From NCBI GenBank assembly GCA_934527255.1, contig CAKTAM010000008.1, forward strand, positions 1-32,604: a DNA stretch of 32,604 nt, given 5' to 3'. The notes under the pieces were generated by a model. That model ran no database searches. It had not been told where the DNA came from and saw nothing but the letters and a program-made list of their open reading frames with translations. The DNA comes from an uncultured Oscillospiraceae bacterium. Lineage in GTDB: Bacteria > Bacillota > Clostridia > Oscillospirales > Ruminococcaceae. Positions 15,524 to 22,335 of the stretch are shown here, piece after piece. Numbering within the stretch: the first letter of the stretch is position 1; each line of letters opens with the position of its first letter. Both the position numbers and the translations under genes were made by a program.

Positions 15524-16363
15524 ATGAAACTGCATTATCTGGGCACCGCCGCCGCCGAGGGCTGGCCCGCACTGTTCTGTGACTGCCCGGCCTGTCAGCG
15601 TGCCCGTACTGTGGGCGGGCGCAACATCCGCACCCGCAGCCAGGCCCTGCTGGACGGCCGTCTGATGATCGACCTGCCGCCCGACACCTATCACCATCTG
15701 CTGACTGCCGGGCTGGATATCAGCTTTCTGGAAAACATCCTCATCACGCACTCGCATGAGGATCACTGGTACCCGGAGGAGCTGCTGTACCGCGCCGAGG
15801 GCTTTGCCAACTATCAGCATCCGGAGCAGCTGCGCCCGCTGACCGTCTGGGGCGCAGAGGGCATCCGCGCGGATATGGAGCGCCAGATGGCGAAAAACCG
15901 CCTGAAGGACAGCGACCGCCTGCGCTACCGCCCCATTCAGCCGTTTGAGACCTTTGAGGTGGACGGCTATACCGTAACGGCGCTGCCCGCCAACCATGAC
16001 CCCAACGCAACGCCGGTGATCTACCAGATCACCGACGGCAAAAGCACGCTGCTGTACGGCAATGACACCGGCCTGCCCGGCGAGGATGTCTGGCAGTACT
16101 GGGCCGCGCACCCCGTGCACTTTGATCTGCTCTCGCTGGACTGCACCGGCATCCTCAAGCCGTGGCGCGACGGCCATATGGGCATTCCTGCCAACGAAGA
16201 GCTGGTCGGCCGTCTGCGGGAGCTTGGATTGGCCGATGACCGCACGCAGGTGGTGCTCAACCACTTTTCGCACAACGGCGGCTTGACCTATGACGAGCTT
16301 TCCGCCCATGTGCAGCCAAAGGGCTGGCTGGTGTCGTACGACGGCATGACCATCGAATTTTAA
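15524..16363 (+). CDS. PhnP-like MBL-fold phosphodiesterase
   Basis: A 279-residue metallo-beta-lactamase-fold hydrolase. The metal motif HSHEDH is at residues 76-81, with further ligands in ALPANHDPN, YGNDTG and NHFSHNGG. An FCDCPACQRA segment (Cys19, Cys21, Cys24) near the N-terminus resembles the cysteine zinc site of PhnP, the cyclic ribose phosphodiesterase. No phosphonate genes are nearby, so the substrate is open. AAGGAGG lies six bases before the ATG. It has its own promoter and terminator, so it appears monocistronic. Confidence 0.87.
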   Translation: MKLHYLGTAAAEGWPALFCDCPACQRARTVGGRNIRTRSQALLDGRLMIDLPPDTYHHLLTAGLDISFLENILITHSHEDHWYPEELLYRAEGFANYQHPEQLRPLTVWGAEGIRADMERQMAKNRLKDSDRLRYRPIQPFETFEVDGYTVTALPANHDPNATPVIYQITDGKSTLLYGNDTGLPGEDVWQYWAAHPVHFDLLSLDCTGILKPWRDGHMGIPANEELVGRLRELGLADDRTQVVLNHFSHNGGLTYDELSAHVQPKGWLVSYDGMTIEF

Positions 16364-16414
16364 GCGTCTTTCGCCGACGCAGCGCATTTGAACGCACGGA
16401 CGCAGACGCAATAG

Positions 16415-16455
16415 AAAAGCACCTGAGGGAAATGGTTTCCCTCAGGTGCTTTTTT
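16415..16455. terminator. Bidirectional terminator between the metallo-hydrolase and Rrf2 genes
   Basis: Perfect 14-base stem gcacctgagggaaa/tttccctcaggtgc (16419-16432, 16436-16449) with a 3-base loop, followed by six T on the plus strand. On the minus strand it is followed by TTTTCTATT, so it can also end the Rrf2 transcript. Confidence 0.88.
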
Positions 16456-16612
16456 GATGCTTTGCAGCTCTGCGTGAAGCCCTCCGGCGAAAAAAGAAGA
16501 GCCGCCTTGCCGTCGCTTTCAAACCGGCGGCAGGCCAAAGAGGCCCCGGCCGCCTGCGGTCACTGGAGGGGCAGCCGCCCTGCGAGCCGCGCATGGACAG
16601 CGCCCGCTGCGG

Positions 16613-17050
16613 TCACGGCAGCCACTGCAGCCGGACGGCAGGAATGCTTCCCGCCACAAGGTCGGCAATGGTCACGCCGGAAAGATAGGCGTCGATCAGC
16701 TCATCCAGCCGCTGCCACACCGGCAGCGTCAGGCAGGAATCCGCCCGTTCGCAGGCGTTCTCGGTGCATTCCAGACACGACACCGGGGCCAGCGTGCCCT
16801 CGGCCAGCCGTACGATCTCCGCCACGGTATATTCCTGCGGGCTGCGTGCCAGACGGTAGCCGCCGTCCTTGCCGCGCTGGCTGAGGACGATGCCTGCGCG
16901 GGTCAGCGCCGCCACAATATTTTCCAGATATTTCAGCGAAACATCCTGCCGTTCCGCAATGGCCTTCAGCGGAATGACCCCCTCATCCCCGTGCTGCGCC
17001 AAGTCGATCATCACGCGCAGGGCATACCGGCCCTTGCTGGAAATCATCAT
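16613..17050 (-). CDS. Rrf2-family transcriptional regulator with cysteine cluster
   Basis: A 145-residue Rrf2-type DNA-binding protein. The winged helix-turn-helix occupies the first ~80 residues (SSKGRYALRVMIDLA, then RQDVSLKYLENIVAALTRAG and GKDGGYRLAR). A loop with four cysteines follows (Cys92, Cys95, Cys100, Cys106), similar in place to the three cysteines that hold the Fe-S cluster in IscR. It may therefore sense iron-sulfur status, redox or nitric oxide (inference). No isc/suf or cysteine genes are adjacent. The first of two consecutive Met codons is used; AGGAG precedes it by ten bases. It is the second gene after the DUF1836 gene, and probably shares its promoter. Confidence 0.9.
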   Translation of the reverse strand: MMISSKGRYALRVMIDLAQHGDEGVIPLKAIAERQDVSLKYLENIVAALTRAGIVLSQRGKDGGYRLARSPQEYTVAEIVRLAEGTLAPVSCLECTENACERADSCLTLPVWQRLDELIDAYLSGVTIADLVAGSIPAVRLQWLP

Positions 17051-17100
17051 TGCTTGCGTTCTCCTTTTTGTGGGGCAGGCCGCGAGGCCCGCCGCCCTTT

Positions 17101-17727
17101 TCAGCTGTTCTCCGGCCCGGCTGCGGCCGCCGGGCGGTCGCCCTGCTCGGCCCTGCCGTTTTTCTCCGCCCGTTCCGCGCTGCGGGCGCGCCGTTTTTCC
17201 GCTACCGGCTTCTGGGCCGCGCGGGCGGCATCCTGCCGGGCGGCCTCCTCCAGCAGCATTTCAAAGACGATTTTACCGGCCAGCGCCCGAATGGCCGCCT
17301 GCACAATGGGCGGGCACTGTGCGGCCGCCGTCGTCGCCGGGCCTGCCTTGGAAAGCACGCTTTCGTGCAGTCGACGCTCCAGCTCGGTGCAGAAAAGGTC
17401 ATAGGCGGCCTGCGGATCGCGCCCGTCTTTCAGAATCTGCAGCACCTGCACGATCTCCACCGTGCTCAGCGCCCGCTTGAGCAGCGCGATCATGATGAGG
17501 TCGGCCAGGTGGCTGCGGTCGTACTTCTTTTTCTGCGTGGGCGCCAGCACTTTCTGCTTGACATAGTTGTTGATGATGGTGGGGGTGATGACGACCTTAT
17601 CTTTTCCGGGCGTGATGGGCCCCAGCGCCTGTTCCAGCACCAGCATCACCTGATCCAGATACAGGCCAAGGGCGGGCAGCTCCTCCCAGCGGGGGCAATG
17701 ATAGGTGCACAGACGAACCTCCGTCAT
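17101..17727 (-). CDS. DUF1836 domain protein, putative MerR-like DNA-binding protein
   Basis: A 208-residue protein whose N-terminal two thirds match DUF1836. The segment VVITPTIINNYVKQKVLAP followed by KKKYDRSHLADLIMIALLK looks like the MerR-type winged helix typical of the family. The last ~50 residues are Ala/Arg/Glu-rich and probably disordered. Function is unknown; a regulator is likely from the fold. GGAGA lies eight bases before the ATG. The near-consensus promoter lies directly upstream, back to back with that of the SGNH hydrolase gene, so control of the divergent gene or of itself is plausible. Confidence 0.87.
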   Translation of the reverse strand: MTEVRLCTYHCPRWEELPALGLYLDQVMLVLEQALGPITPGKDKVVITPTIINNYVKQKVLAPTQKKKYDRSHLADLIMIALLKRALSTVEIVQVLQILKDGRDPQAAYDLFCTELERRLHESVLSKAGPATTAAAQCPPIVQAAIRALAGKIVFEMLLEEAARQDAARAAQKPVAEKRRARSAERAEKNGRAEQGDRPAAAAGPENS

Positions 17728-17771
17728 AACAGCTCTCTCCTTTGCTGCGCACGGCGCGATACTTTACTGCT

Positions 17772-17800
17772 ATTATAGGTTTTTTCAAAATTTTCGTCAA
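17772..17800 (-). promoter_or_regulatory. Promoter of DUF1836/Rrf2 genes
   Basis: Minus strand: -35 TTGACG (17795-17800), 17-base spacer, perfect -10 TATAAT (17772-17777). Confidence 0.85.
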
Positions 17801-17806
17801 GGCATA

Positions 17807-17835
17807 TTGACTATTCCGTAAAAGCATATTATAAT
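17807..17835 (+). promoter_or_regulatory. Promoter of the SGNH hydrolase gene
   Basis: -35 TTGACT (17807-17812), 17-base spacer, perfect -10 TATAAT (17830-17835). Its -35 lies six bases from the -35 of the divergent promoter. Confidence 0.85.
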
Positions 17836-17885
17836 CTGGATAATGTGGTATTCAATACTACTTCTAATCGCATGAAAGGCCGGGT

Positions 17886-18602
17886 GTGCGCATGGATCCC
17901 TGTACCAGTATTGCCATTTACGGCGATTCCATCCTTAAGGCGACCGTGCCGGATGACCAGCTGAAATACCACTTTCATATTCAGCAGTTTCTGCGGCGGT
18001 TTGACAGCCTGCCGGTGCAGCTGGTCAACCGTGCGCGGTTTGGCGCAACGGTGGACAAGGGTATGCAGATCCTGTCGGCCGATCTGGAAAAGGGGCTTTC
18101 CTGCCGCCTTGCTCTGCTGGAGTTCGGCGGCAACGACTGCAATTATGACTGGCCCGCCATCGCGGCCGACCCGTGCGGTGTTCACCGGCCCATGACGGCC
18201 CTGCCGCACTTCTCCGCGCAGCTGGCGGCCATGATAAAGCTGCTGCAGCAGCATGGCATTTCGCCGGTGCTGATGACCCTGCCGCCCATTCACGGGCAGC
18301 GCTATTTTGATTTCTTCTCGCGTGGGCTGGACCGTGCGGCGCTGCTGCAATGGCTGAAAAACGATGTGCAGCGCATCTACCGCCAGCAGGAGCTGTACTC
18401 CGATGCCGTGCAGCGTGCGGCGGCCGAGTATCATCTGCCGTGTCTGGATGTCCGCTCGCGCTTTCTGCAGGCGGAACAGCTGGATGAGCTGATCTCCGCC
18501 GACGGCATCCATCTTTCCGACGCCGGGTATGACCTGCTGTTTGACGTGCTGCGCACGGCGCTGTGCGGCTGGCTGCAGACCCCGGCCGCCACGCTGGCCT
18601 GA
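17886..18602 (+). CDS. SGNH/GDSL-family hydrolase
   Basis: A 238-residue esterase/acylhydrolase-type protein without a signal peptide. Block I is IYGDSI (Ser15), block III is FGGNDCNYDW (Gly82, Asn83), and block V is ADGIHLSDAGY with Asp206 and His209 completing the triad. The substrate is unknown; deacetylation of a sugar or oligosaccharide is common in this group. The GTG at 17886 has GAAAGG six bases upstream and is preferred; an in-frame ATG at 17892 would shorten it by two residues. It is monocistronic, with its own promoter and a structured terminator at 18697-18781. Confidence 0.87.
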   Translation: MRMDPCTSIAIYGDSILKATVPDDQLKYHFHIQQFLRRFDSLPVQLVNRARFGATVDKGMQILSADLEKGLSCRLALLEFGGNDCNYDWPAIAADPCGVHRPMTALPHFSAQLAAMIKLLQQHGISPVLMTLPPIHGQRYFDFFSRGLDRAALLQWLKNDVQRIYRQQELYSDAVQRAAAEYHLPCLDVRSRFLQAEQLDELISADGIHLSDAGYDLLFDVLRTALCGWLQTPAATLA

Positions 18603-18696
18603 CGGCCTTTTTGCCGTCGCTTTCCTTTCAAAGGCTGACCGGCCCTTCAGGATCCGGGCGTCTGACCAACGCCTTTTCAAGCCGGTTTTGTCTTAT

Positions 18697-18781
18697 GGGC
18701 TACCCTCTGCCGCGGCAAAGCGGCGGTTTTCACCGCCGTGTTTTGCGACCTGCGCTGCGGCAGAGGATGCCCGCTTTTTTT
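18697..18781 (+). terminator. Branched terminator-like structure after the SGNH gene
   Basis: An outer stem pairs ctctgccgc (near 18705-18713) with gcggcagag (near 18756-18764) and extends to gggc/gccc (18697-18700, 18769-18772). An inner hairpin cggcgg/ccgccg (18721-18726, 18733-18738) is enclosed. Seven T lie at 18775-18781. It is larger than a simple terminator. Confidence 0.6.
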
Positions 18782-18946
18782 ATGCCCGCCGCTTTTGTGC
18801 CGGGCATTGCGCCAAGCCGAAAGGGCGGCTGCAGCGGCAGGATCGGATGCGCGGCTGCTTTGACTGCAGAGGCTGTCTGCGGGGCAGACAAGGTCGGCGG
18901 GCGGCCTTTGGGCAACGGGCAAAAAACGGCGCGCCGCGGCCGGTGC

Positions 18947-18975
18947 TTGACAAAACCCCGCCCATACCGGATAAT
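18947..18975 (+). promoter_or_regulatory. Promoter of the MnmM-like methyltransferase gene
   Basis: Consensus -35 TTGACA (18947-18952), 17-base spacer, -10 GATAAT (18970-18975). Confidence 0.75.
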
Positions 18976-18981
18976 AACAGG

Positions 18982-19156
18982 CAAAGCGGCCCTGTCGGCA
19001 GCTGCCGGTTTTGATCCGGGCGGGCTTGCCCGGCGGCATCTGCCGACAGGGCTTTTCGGCGAGAAAGGCTTGCCGGACAGGGAGACGTTGTTTTTGCCGG
19101 ACACGGCGCTTTGTCGGACGGGAAACGCCGTTCATCGGTGAGGAGAGGTGCTTTTG
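18982..19156 (+). promoter_or_regulatory. Structured 5' leader of the methyltransferase gene
   Basis: A perfect 13-base stem pairs gccctgtcggcag (18989-19001) with ctgccgacagggc (19040-19052), enclosing a ccgggc/gcccgg hairpin (19016-19033), and TTTT follows. Downstream, gccggaca occurs twice and a gtcggacg variant once before the ribosome binding site. It could be an attenuator or protein-binding leader; it matches no riboswitch I know. Confidence 0.5.
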
Positions 19157-19726
19157 ATGGATTTTCCGCTCAACAGTTTGGGGCTGACCCATGCGTTTCT
19201 TGCCGCGCATGTGCGGCCGGGAGATTTCTGCATTGACGCCACGGCGGGCAACGGGCACGATACGGCGTTTTTGTGTTCGCTGGTGGGGCCGACGGGCCGT
19301 GTGCTGGCGCTGGATATTCAGCCGCAGGCCGTTGCCAACACCAACGACCGGCTGGCACAATTGGGCTATGCGGCGTTCGGCCGGGCCATTCTGGCCGATC
19401 ATGCCGGGCTGACGGCCTGCGCCGCACCGGAAAGCGTCGATGCCGTCTGCTTCAATTTTGGCTGGCTGCCTGGCGGCGACCATAGCATTTTTACCCTGCC
19501 GCGCACCAGCCTGCCTGCCATTGACGCCGCCTTGGGGCTGCTTCGGCCGGGCGGGGTGCTCAGCCTGTGCCTGTACTATGGCGGCCGCAGCGGCACGCAG
19601 GAGCGTGACGCCATTCTGCAGCACCTGCAGACGCTGGATCCCCGCCGCTATACGGCGCTGGTCACGCGGTTCGTCAACCGCACCGGCGATGTGCCCATTC
19701 CGGCCTTTGTGCTCAAGCAGACCTGA
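19157..19726 (+). CDS. YtqB/MnmM-type class I SAM-dependent methyltransferase
   Basis: A 189-residue methyltransferase. The SAM-binding motif I is CIDATAGNGHDTAFL (residues 25-39), with VLALDIQPQAV as motif II and NFGWLPGGDH as the family's catalytic-region motif. This is the pattern of the YtqB group, earlier called rRNA methylases. Its Bacillus and Staphylococcus members are MnmM, which methylates 5-aminomethyl-2-thiouridine at the wobble position of tRNA. The ATG at 19157 is used because AGGAGAGG lies eight bases upstream; in-frame GTG (19148) and TTG (19154) are less well placed. It is monocistronic with a clear terminator. Confidence 0.87.
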   Translation: MDFPLNSLGLTHAFLAAHVRPGDFCIDATAGNGHDTAFLCSLVGPTGRVLALDIQPQAVANTNDRLAQLGYAAFGRAILADHAGLTACAAPESVDAVCFNFGWLPGGDHSIFTLPRTSLPAIDAALGLLRPGGVLSLCLYYGGRSGTQERDAILQHLQTLDPRRYTALVTRFVNRTGDVPIPAFVLKQT

Positions 19727-19890
19727 TGGCGGCCCGGTCTTTGGATGATCCGGCCCGGCCCTTGCCTGTGCGCCGCTGTGCACGCCTGTGCACGCCGCCG
19801 ATTCGCCTGATCGCTGCGGCAGTATGCCGCCGTGCCGGTGTATGGCCGGTTCGCCTGTGCGGGCGCCGTGTTTTATTCTGCCCGCCTTTT

Positions 19891-19923
19891 GACGCGCTGC
19901 CTGTTTTGTGCAGCGCGTTTTTT
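19891..19923 (+). terminator. Intrinsic terminator after the methyltransferase gene
   Basis: Nine-base stem acgcgctgc/gcagcgcgt (19892-19900, 19910-19918), a nine-base loop and six T (19918-19923). Confidence 0.88.
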
Positions 19924-19939
19924 GTTTCGAAATAAGAAA

Positions 19940-19956
19940 TTATCGAAATTCGATAA
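19940..19956. promoter_or_regulatory. Operator-like palindrome upstream of the DUF2975 operon
   Basis: ttatcga-aat-tcgataa is a perfect 7+7 inverted repeat eight bases upstream of the -35. A related half-site, tttcgaaat, lies 16 bases upstream at 19925-19933. The XRE protein of the same operon is a candidate binder. Confidence 0.6.
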
Positions 19957-19963
19957 AAAACAC

Positions 19964-19992
19964 TTGAAAAGCAATAAGCGCAGTGCTATACT
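19964..19992 (+). promoter_or_regulatory. Promoter of the DUF2975-XRE operon
   Basis: -35 TTGAAA (19964-19969), 17-base spacer, -10 TATACT (19987-19992). Confidence 0.8.
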
Positions 19993-20031
19993 GAACACAC
20001 AGGATCGCAAAAGACGAAGGAGAGTACCGCC

Positions 20032-20484
20032 ATGAACTGGAATGAAAGCAAAAGCCTGACGCTGACCATGGTCTGCACCAAGGTTGTTTTGTGGCTCTGC
20101 ATTGTTTTCGGGGCGATCGCCCTGCCGGGCTGGAAGTGGTTTCTGGGCGTTTTCCGGCCGGAGCTGCTGCGCCTGACGACCGCATTTCTTCTTACCACCT
20201 ATTTTGCGTTGGTGCCCGCCATTGCCGCGCTGCTGCTGTTGCTGCGGCTGTTGGGCAACCTGCGCGGCGGGGCCATTTTTGTGGCGGAAAACGTGCTGCT
20301 GCTGCGCGGCATCAGCTGGTGCTGTGCGGCGGCCTGCCTCATTTGTCTGGTCTCGGCCTTTTATTATGTTCCCTTTGCGGCGTTCGCGGGCGCCTTCGGC
20401 CTGATGGCCCTGCTGCTGAACGCGGTAAAAAACTGCTTTGGCCACGCCGTCGTCATGAAGGACGAGCTGGATCTCACCGTCTGA
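20032..20484 (+). CDS. DUF2975-type four-helix membrane protein
   Basis: A 150-residue membrane protein with four predicted helices (about residues 11-31, 49-75, 91-110, 112-133). It carries the LRGGAIFVAENVLLLRGISW segment typical of DUF2975 (YoaS-like) proteins between helices two and three. Function is unknown; family members are habitually encoded next to a small Cro/CI-type regulator, as here. A GAAGGAGAG ribosome binding site precedes the ATG. The downstream regulator starts 14 bases after its stop, so the two are co-transcribed. Confidence 0.85.
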   Translation: MNWNESKSLTLTMVCTKVVLWLCIVFGAIALPGWKWFLGVFRPELLRLTTAFLLTTYFALVPAIAALLLLLRLLGNLRGGAIFVAENVLLLRGISWCCAAACLICLVSAFYYVPFAAFAGAFGLMALLLNAVKNCFGHAVVMKDELDLTV

Positions 20485-20498
20485 AAGGAGCGCTTTTC

Positions 20499-20729
20499 AT
20501 GCCCATTGTGGTCAATCTGGATGTGATGATGGCCCGGCGGAAGATCAGCGCCGGAGAATTGGCCGAGCAGATCGGCATCACCCCTGCCAACCTTTCCATT
20601 TTGAAAAACCAGAAAGCCCGCGCCGTGCGCTTTTCCACGCTGGAGGAGATGTGCCGCGTGCTGAATTGCCAGCCGGGCGACCTGCTGGAATACCGGCCGC
20701 CGGAGGAGACGGCGGACGACCGGCCGTGA
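20499..20729 (+). CDS. Small XRE/Cro-type helix-turn-helix regulator
   Basis: A 76-residue protein consisting almost entirely of a helix-turn-helix domain (MMARRKISAGELAEQIGITP, then NLSILKNQKARAVRFSTLEE and NCQPGDLLEYRP). It resembles the YozG/YobR-type regulators paired with DUF2975 proteins. It probably binds its own promoter region, where a perfect inverted repeat lies just upstream of the -35 (inference). GAAAGGAG is eight bases before the ATG. Confidence 0.9.
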   Translation: MPIVVNLDVMMARRKISAGELAEQIGITPANLSILKNQKARAVRFSTLEEMCRVLNCQPGDLLEYRPPEETADDRP

Positions 20730-20792
20730 CGGCCACCCCCGCAGGCGGAAGAGCTGCCCGCTGAAATGGGGCGGATGACTCATAGAAAAAGG

Positions 20793-20910
20793 GCTGTCTG
20801 AGCGGGCCGCATTTCCGCAAAAGCGGCCGCTGCGGAGGACAGCACGGCCGACCTTGGCAAAACGTCGGGCCACAAAAACGCATTGTGCGGCGGCCGGAAG
20901 AAGCCGCCGG
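20793..20910 (+). promoter_or_regulatory. Hairpin-rich spacer before the large membrane protein gene
   Basis: gctgtc (20793-20798) pairs with gacagc (20838-20843) around an inner ggccgc/gcggcc stem (20805-20810, 20823-20828). A second hairpin cggcgg/ccgccg (20888-20893, 20904-20909) ends directly before the ribosome binding site at 20911-20918. It may modulate expression of the third operon gene relative to the first two. No promoter is visible here. Confidence 0.4.
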
Positions 20911-20928
20911 AAAAGGAGAAAACAGAAG

Positions 20929-22335
20929 ATGAAAAACCAACTGCCGGATGCGGCCTGCCGCACCCCTGTGTTTGCTGCACCCCAAAATGCCGCGGAGCAG
21001 CCCAAAACAACGGCCGAAAACGCGGCCCTGCCCCAAAGCGCCCCTGTGCCAGATGCGCCGCCGTCTGCGCCCGTGCCGGGCGGCTCCCGTACGGCCGGGG
21101 GGCTGGCGCTGCTGTTTTCGGCGGTGCTGGGCTATCTGTATGTGCGGCTGCTGCTGTTTACCGGCACGGTGGGCGCTTCGCTTTTCTGGCCGGGGCCGCT
21201 GGCGTTTACCCTGCTGTTTGCCGCTGCCGTCGGCGTATGGGCGCGGCAGTCGGCCCCGCAGCTGGGCGGGGAGGGTCTGCTCTGGCTGGGCTGCGCGCTG
21301 ACGGCTGCCGCCGCGCTGACCTTTGTGCGGCTGAACGCCGTGCCGCAGGGGCTGGCGGTGCTGTTCTGGCACGGCGCGGCGCTGTACGGCGTGCTGGCCT
21401 GTACCGGCCAGCTGACGGAGGGCCGCACCGGACCGTTCTGCGCGGCCGATCTTCTGCGCGGCGTCGGCATGGGCTTCGCCGGGCTGGCAGCCTGGCCGCG
21501 TGATCTGCTGCGCTGGCTGTGCAGCCGTCCGGCAAAGGGCGGCCGTCCCCGGCGCTCGGCTGCCCCGGCGGTCGGGTGCGTGGCGGTTTCGGCGGTGCTG
21601 CTTTGTCTGGCGGCCAGCTGGCTTGGCCGGGCGGATGCCGGGTTTGCCGCGCTGCTGCAGAGCATCGCTTTCTGGAACGGCGACTTCTGGCAGGGGAAAT
21701 GGCTGGGTCAGACCGTCTTCTGCCTTGCTGTCGGGCTGCCCGTCGGCGCGTTTTTCTATGGGCTGGCCGTGACCGGCAGCGGGCGGCTGGCCAGCCGCCC
21801 GCGCCCCGCCCTGCAGCGGCGTGCGGAGCAGCTGGCGCGCCTGCGCTGTGTTTCCGAACGGCTGCTGTGCGGGGTGCTAGGCGCGTTTGCGGGGCTGTAT
21901 CTGCTGTTCTTTCTGGTGCAGGGGCAGTACCTGTTCGGCGGGCTGGTCGGCAGGCTGCCGCAGGGCTTTACGCTGTCCGGGTATGCGCGGCAGGGCTTTT
22001 TTGAGCTGTGCGCCGTGATGCTGCTGAATTTTGCCGTGCTGGCCGGGGCGGGCCTGCTGGCACGGCAGCCGCTGACTGTCTGCAGACCGCTGTGCTGTGC
22101 TGCCGCCGTGCTGCTGCTGGAAAGCCTGCTGCTGTGGCTGACGGCCGCCGCCAAGCTCTGGCTGTATGTTGCCGCATTTGGCTTTACCGCCCGCCGCCTG
22201 CTTGCGGCATGGGCGCTGCTGGTGCTGGCCGTTGCCGCCGTGCGGGCGCTGATGTATCTGCGCGCTCCCTGCACGGTGGTGCGCCCCACCGTGCTGACGG
22301 GGGCCGTCGCGCTGGCGCTGCTGTGCCTGTATTAA
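20929..22335 (+). CDS. DUF4153/DUF4173-like polytopic membrane protein
   Basis: A 468-residue protein. The first ~55 residues are a Pro/Ala-rich, probably cytoplasmic tail, followed by about eleven hydrophobic helices. The segment LSGYARQGFFELCAVMLLNF (about residues 350-370) and the later LWLYVAAFGFTARRLLAAWA are what DUF4153/DUF4173 membrane proteins show near their C-terminal half. Function is unknown. It probably belongs to the DUF2975-XRE transcript, since no promoter is seen in the 199-base spacer. AAAAGGAG is ten bases before the ATG. Its stop TAA interlocks with the stop of the opposing truncated GH125 gene. Confidence 0.75.
   Translation: MKNQLPDAACRTPVFAAPQNAAEQPKTTAENAALPQSAPVPDAPPSAPVPGGSRTAGGLALLFSAVLGYLYVRLLLFTGTVGASLFWPGPLAFTLLFAAAVGVWARQSAPQLGGEGLLWLGCALTAAAALTFVRLNAVPQGLAVLFWHGAALYGVLACTGQLTEGRTGPFCAADLLRGVGMGFAGLAAWPRDLLRWLCSRPAKGGRPRRSAAPAVGCVAVSAVLLCLAASWLGRADAGFAALLQSIAFWNGDFWQGKWLGQTVFCLAVGLPVGAFFYGLAVTGSGRLASRPRPALQRRAEQLARLRCVSERLLCGVLGAFAGLYLLFFLVQGQYLFGGLVGRLPQGFTLSGYARQGFFELCAVMLLNFAVLAGAGLLARQPLTVCRPLCCAAAVLLLESLLLWLTAAAKLWLYVAAFGFTARRLLAAWALLVLAVAAVRALMYLRAPCTVVRPTVLTGAVALALLCLY

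Larger units (their letters stand above)
18603..19156. other. Intergenic region: branched terminator, promoter and structured leader
   Basis: A 554-base stretch without a supported gene. It contains the branched hairpin at 18697-18781, about 165 bases of featureless GC-rich sequence, the promoter at 18947-18975 and a leader of about 175 bases with a 13-base-pair stem. Confidence 0.6.
19727..20031. other. Intergenic region with terminator, operator-like palindrome and promoter
   Basis: The first ~165 bases show nothing. The remainder holds the terminator (19891-19923), the palindrome (19940-19956) and the promoter (19964-19992), all listed separately. The AT-rich 19919-19990 segment stands out from the GC-rich surroundings. 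Confidence 0.65.

Noticed and set aside
18529..19141. Possible small proteins of 161 and 192 residues in the 18603-19156 gap
   Set aside because: Cys/Arg/Gly-rich frames without ribosome binding sites, overlapping a terminator, a promoter and a structured leader.
22332..22335. A frameshift restoring the missing part of GH125 downstream
   Set aside because: The downstream sequence on that strand is the antisense of the membrane protein gene and shows no GH125 C-terminal motifs in any frame.
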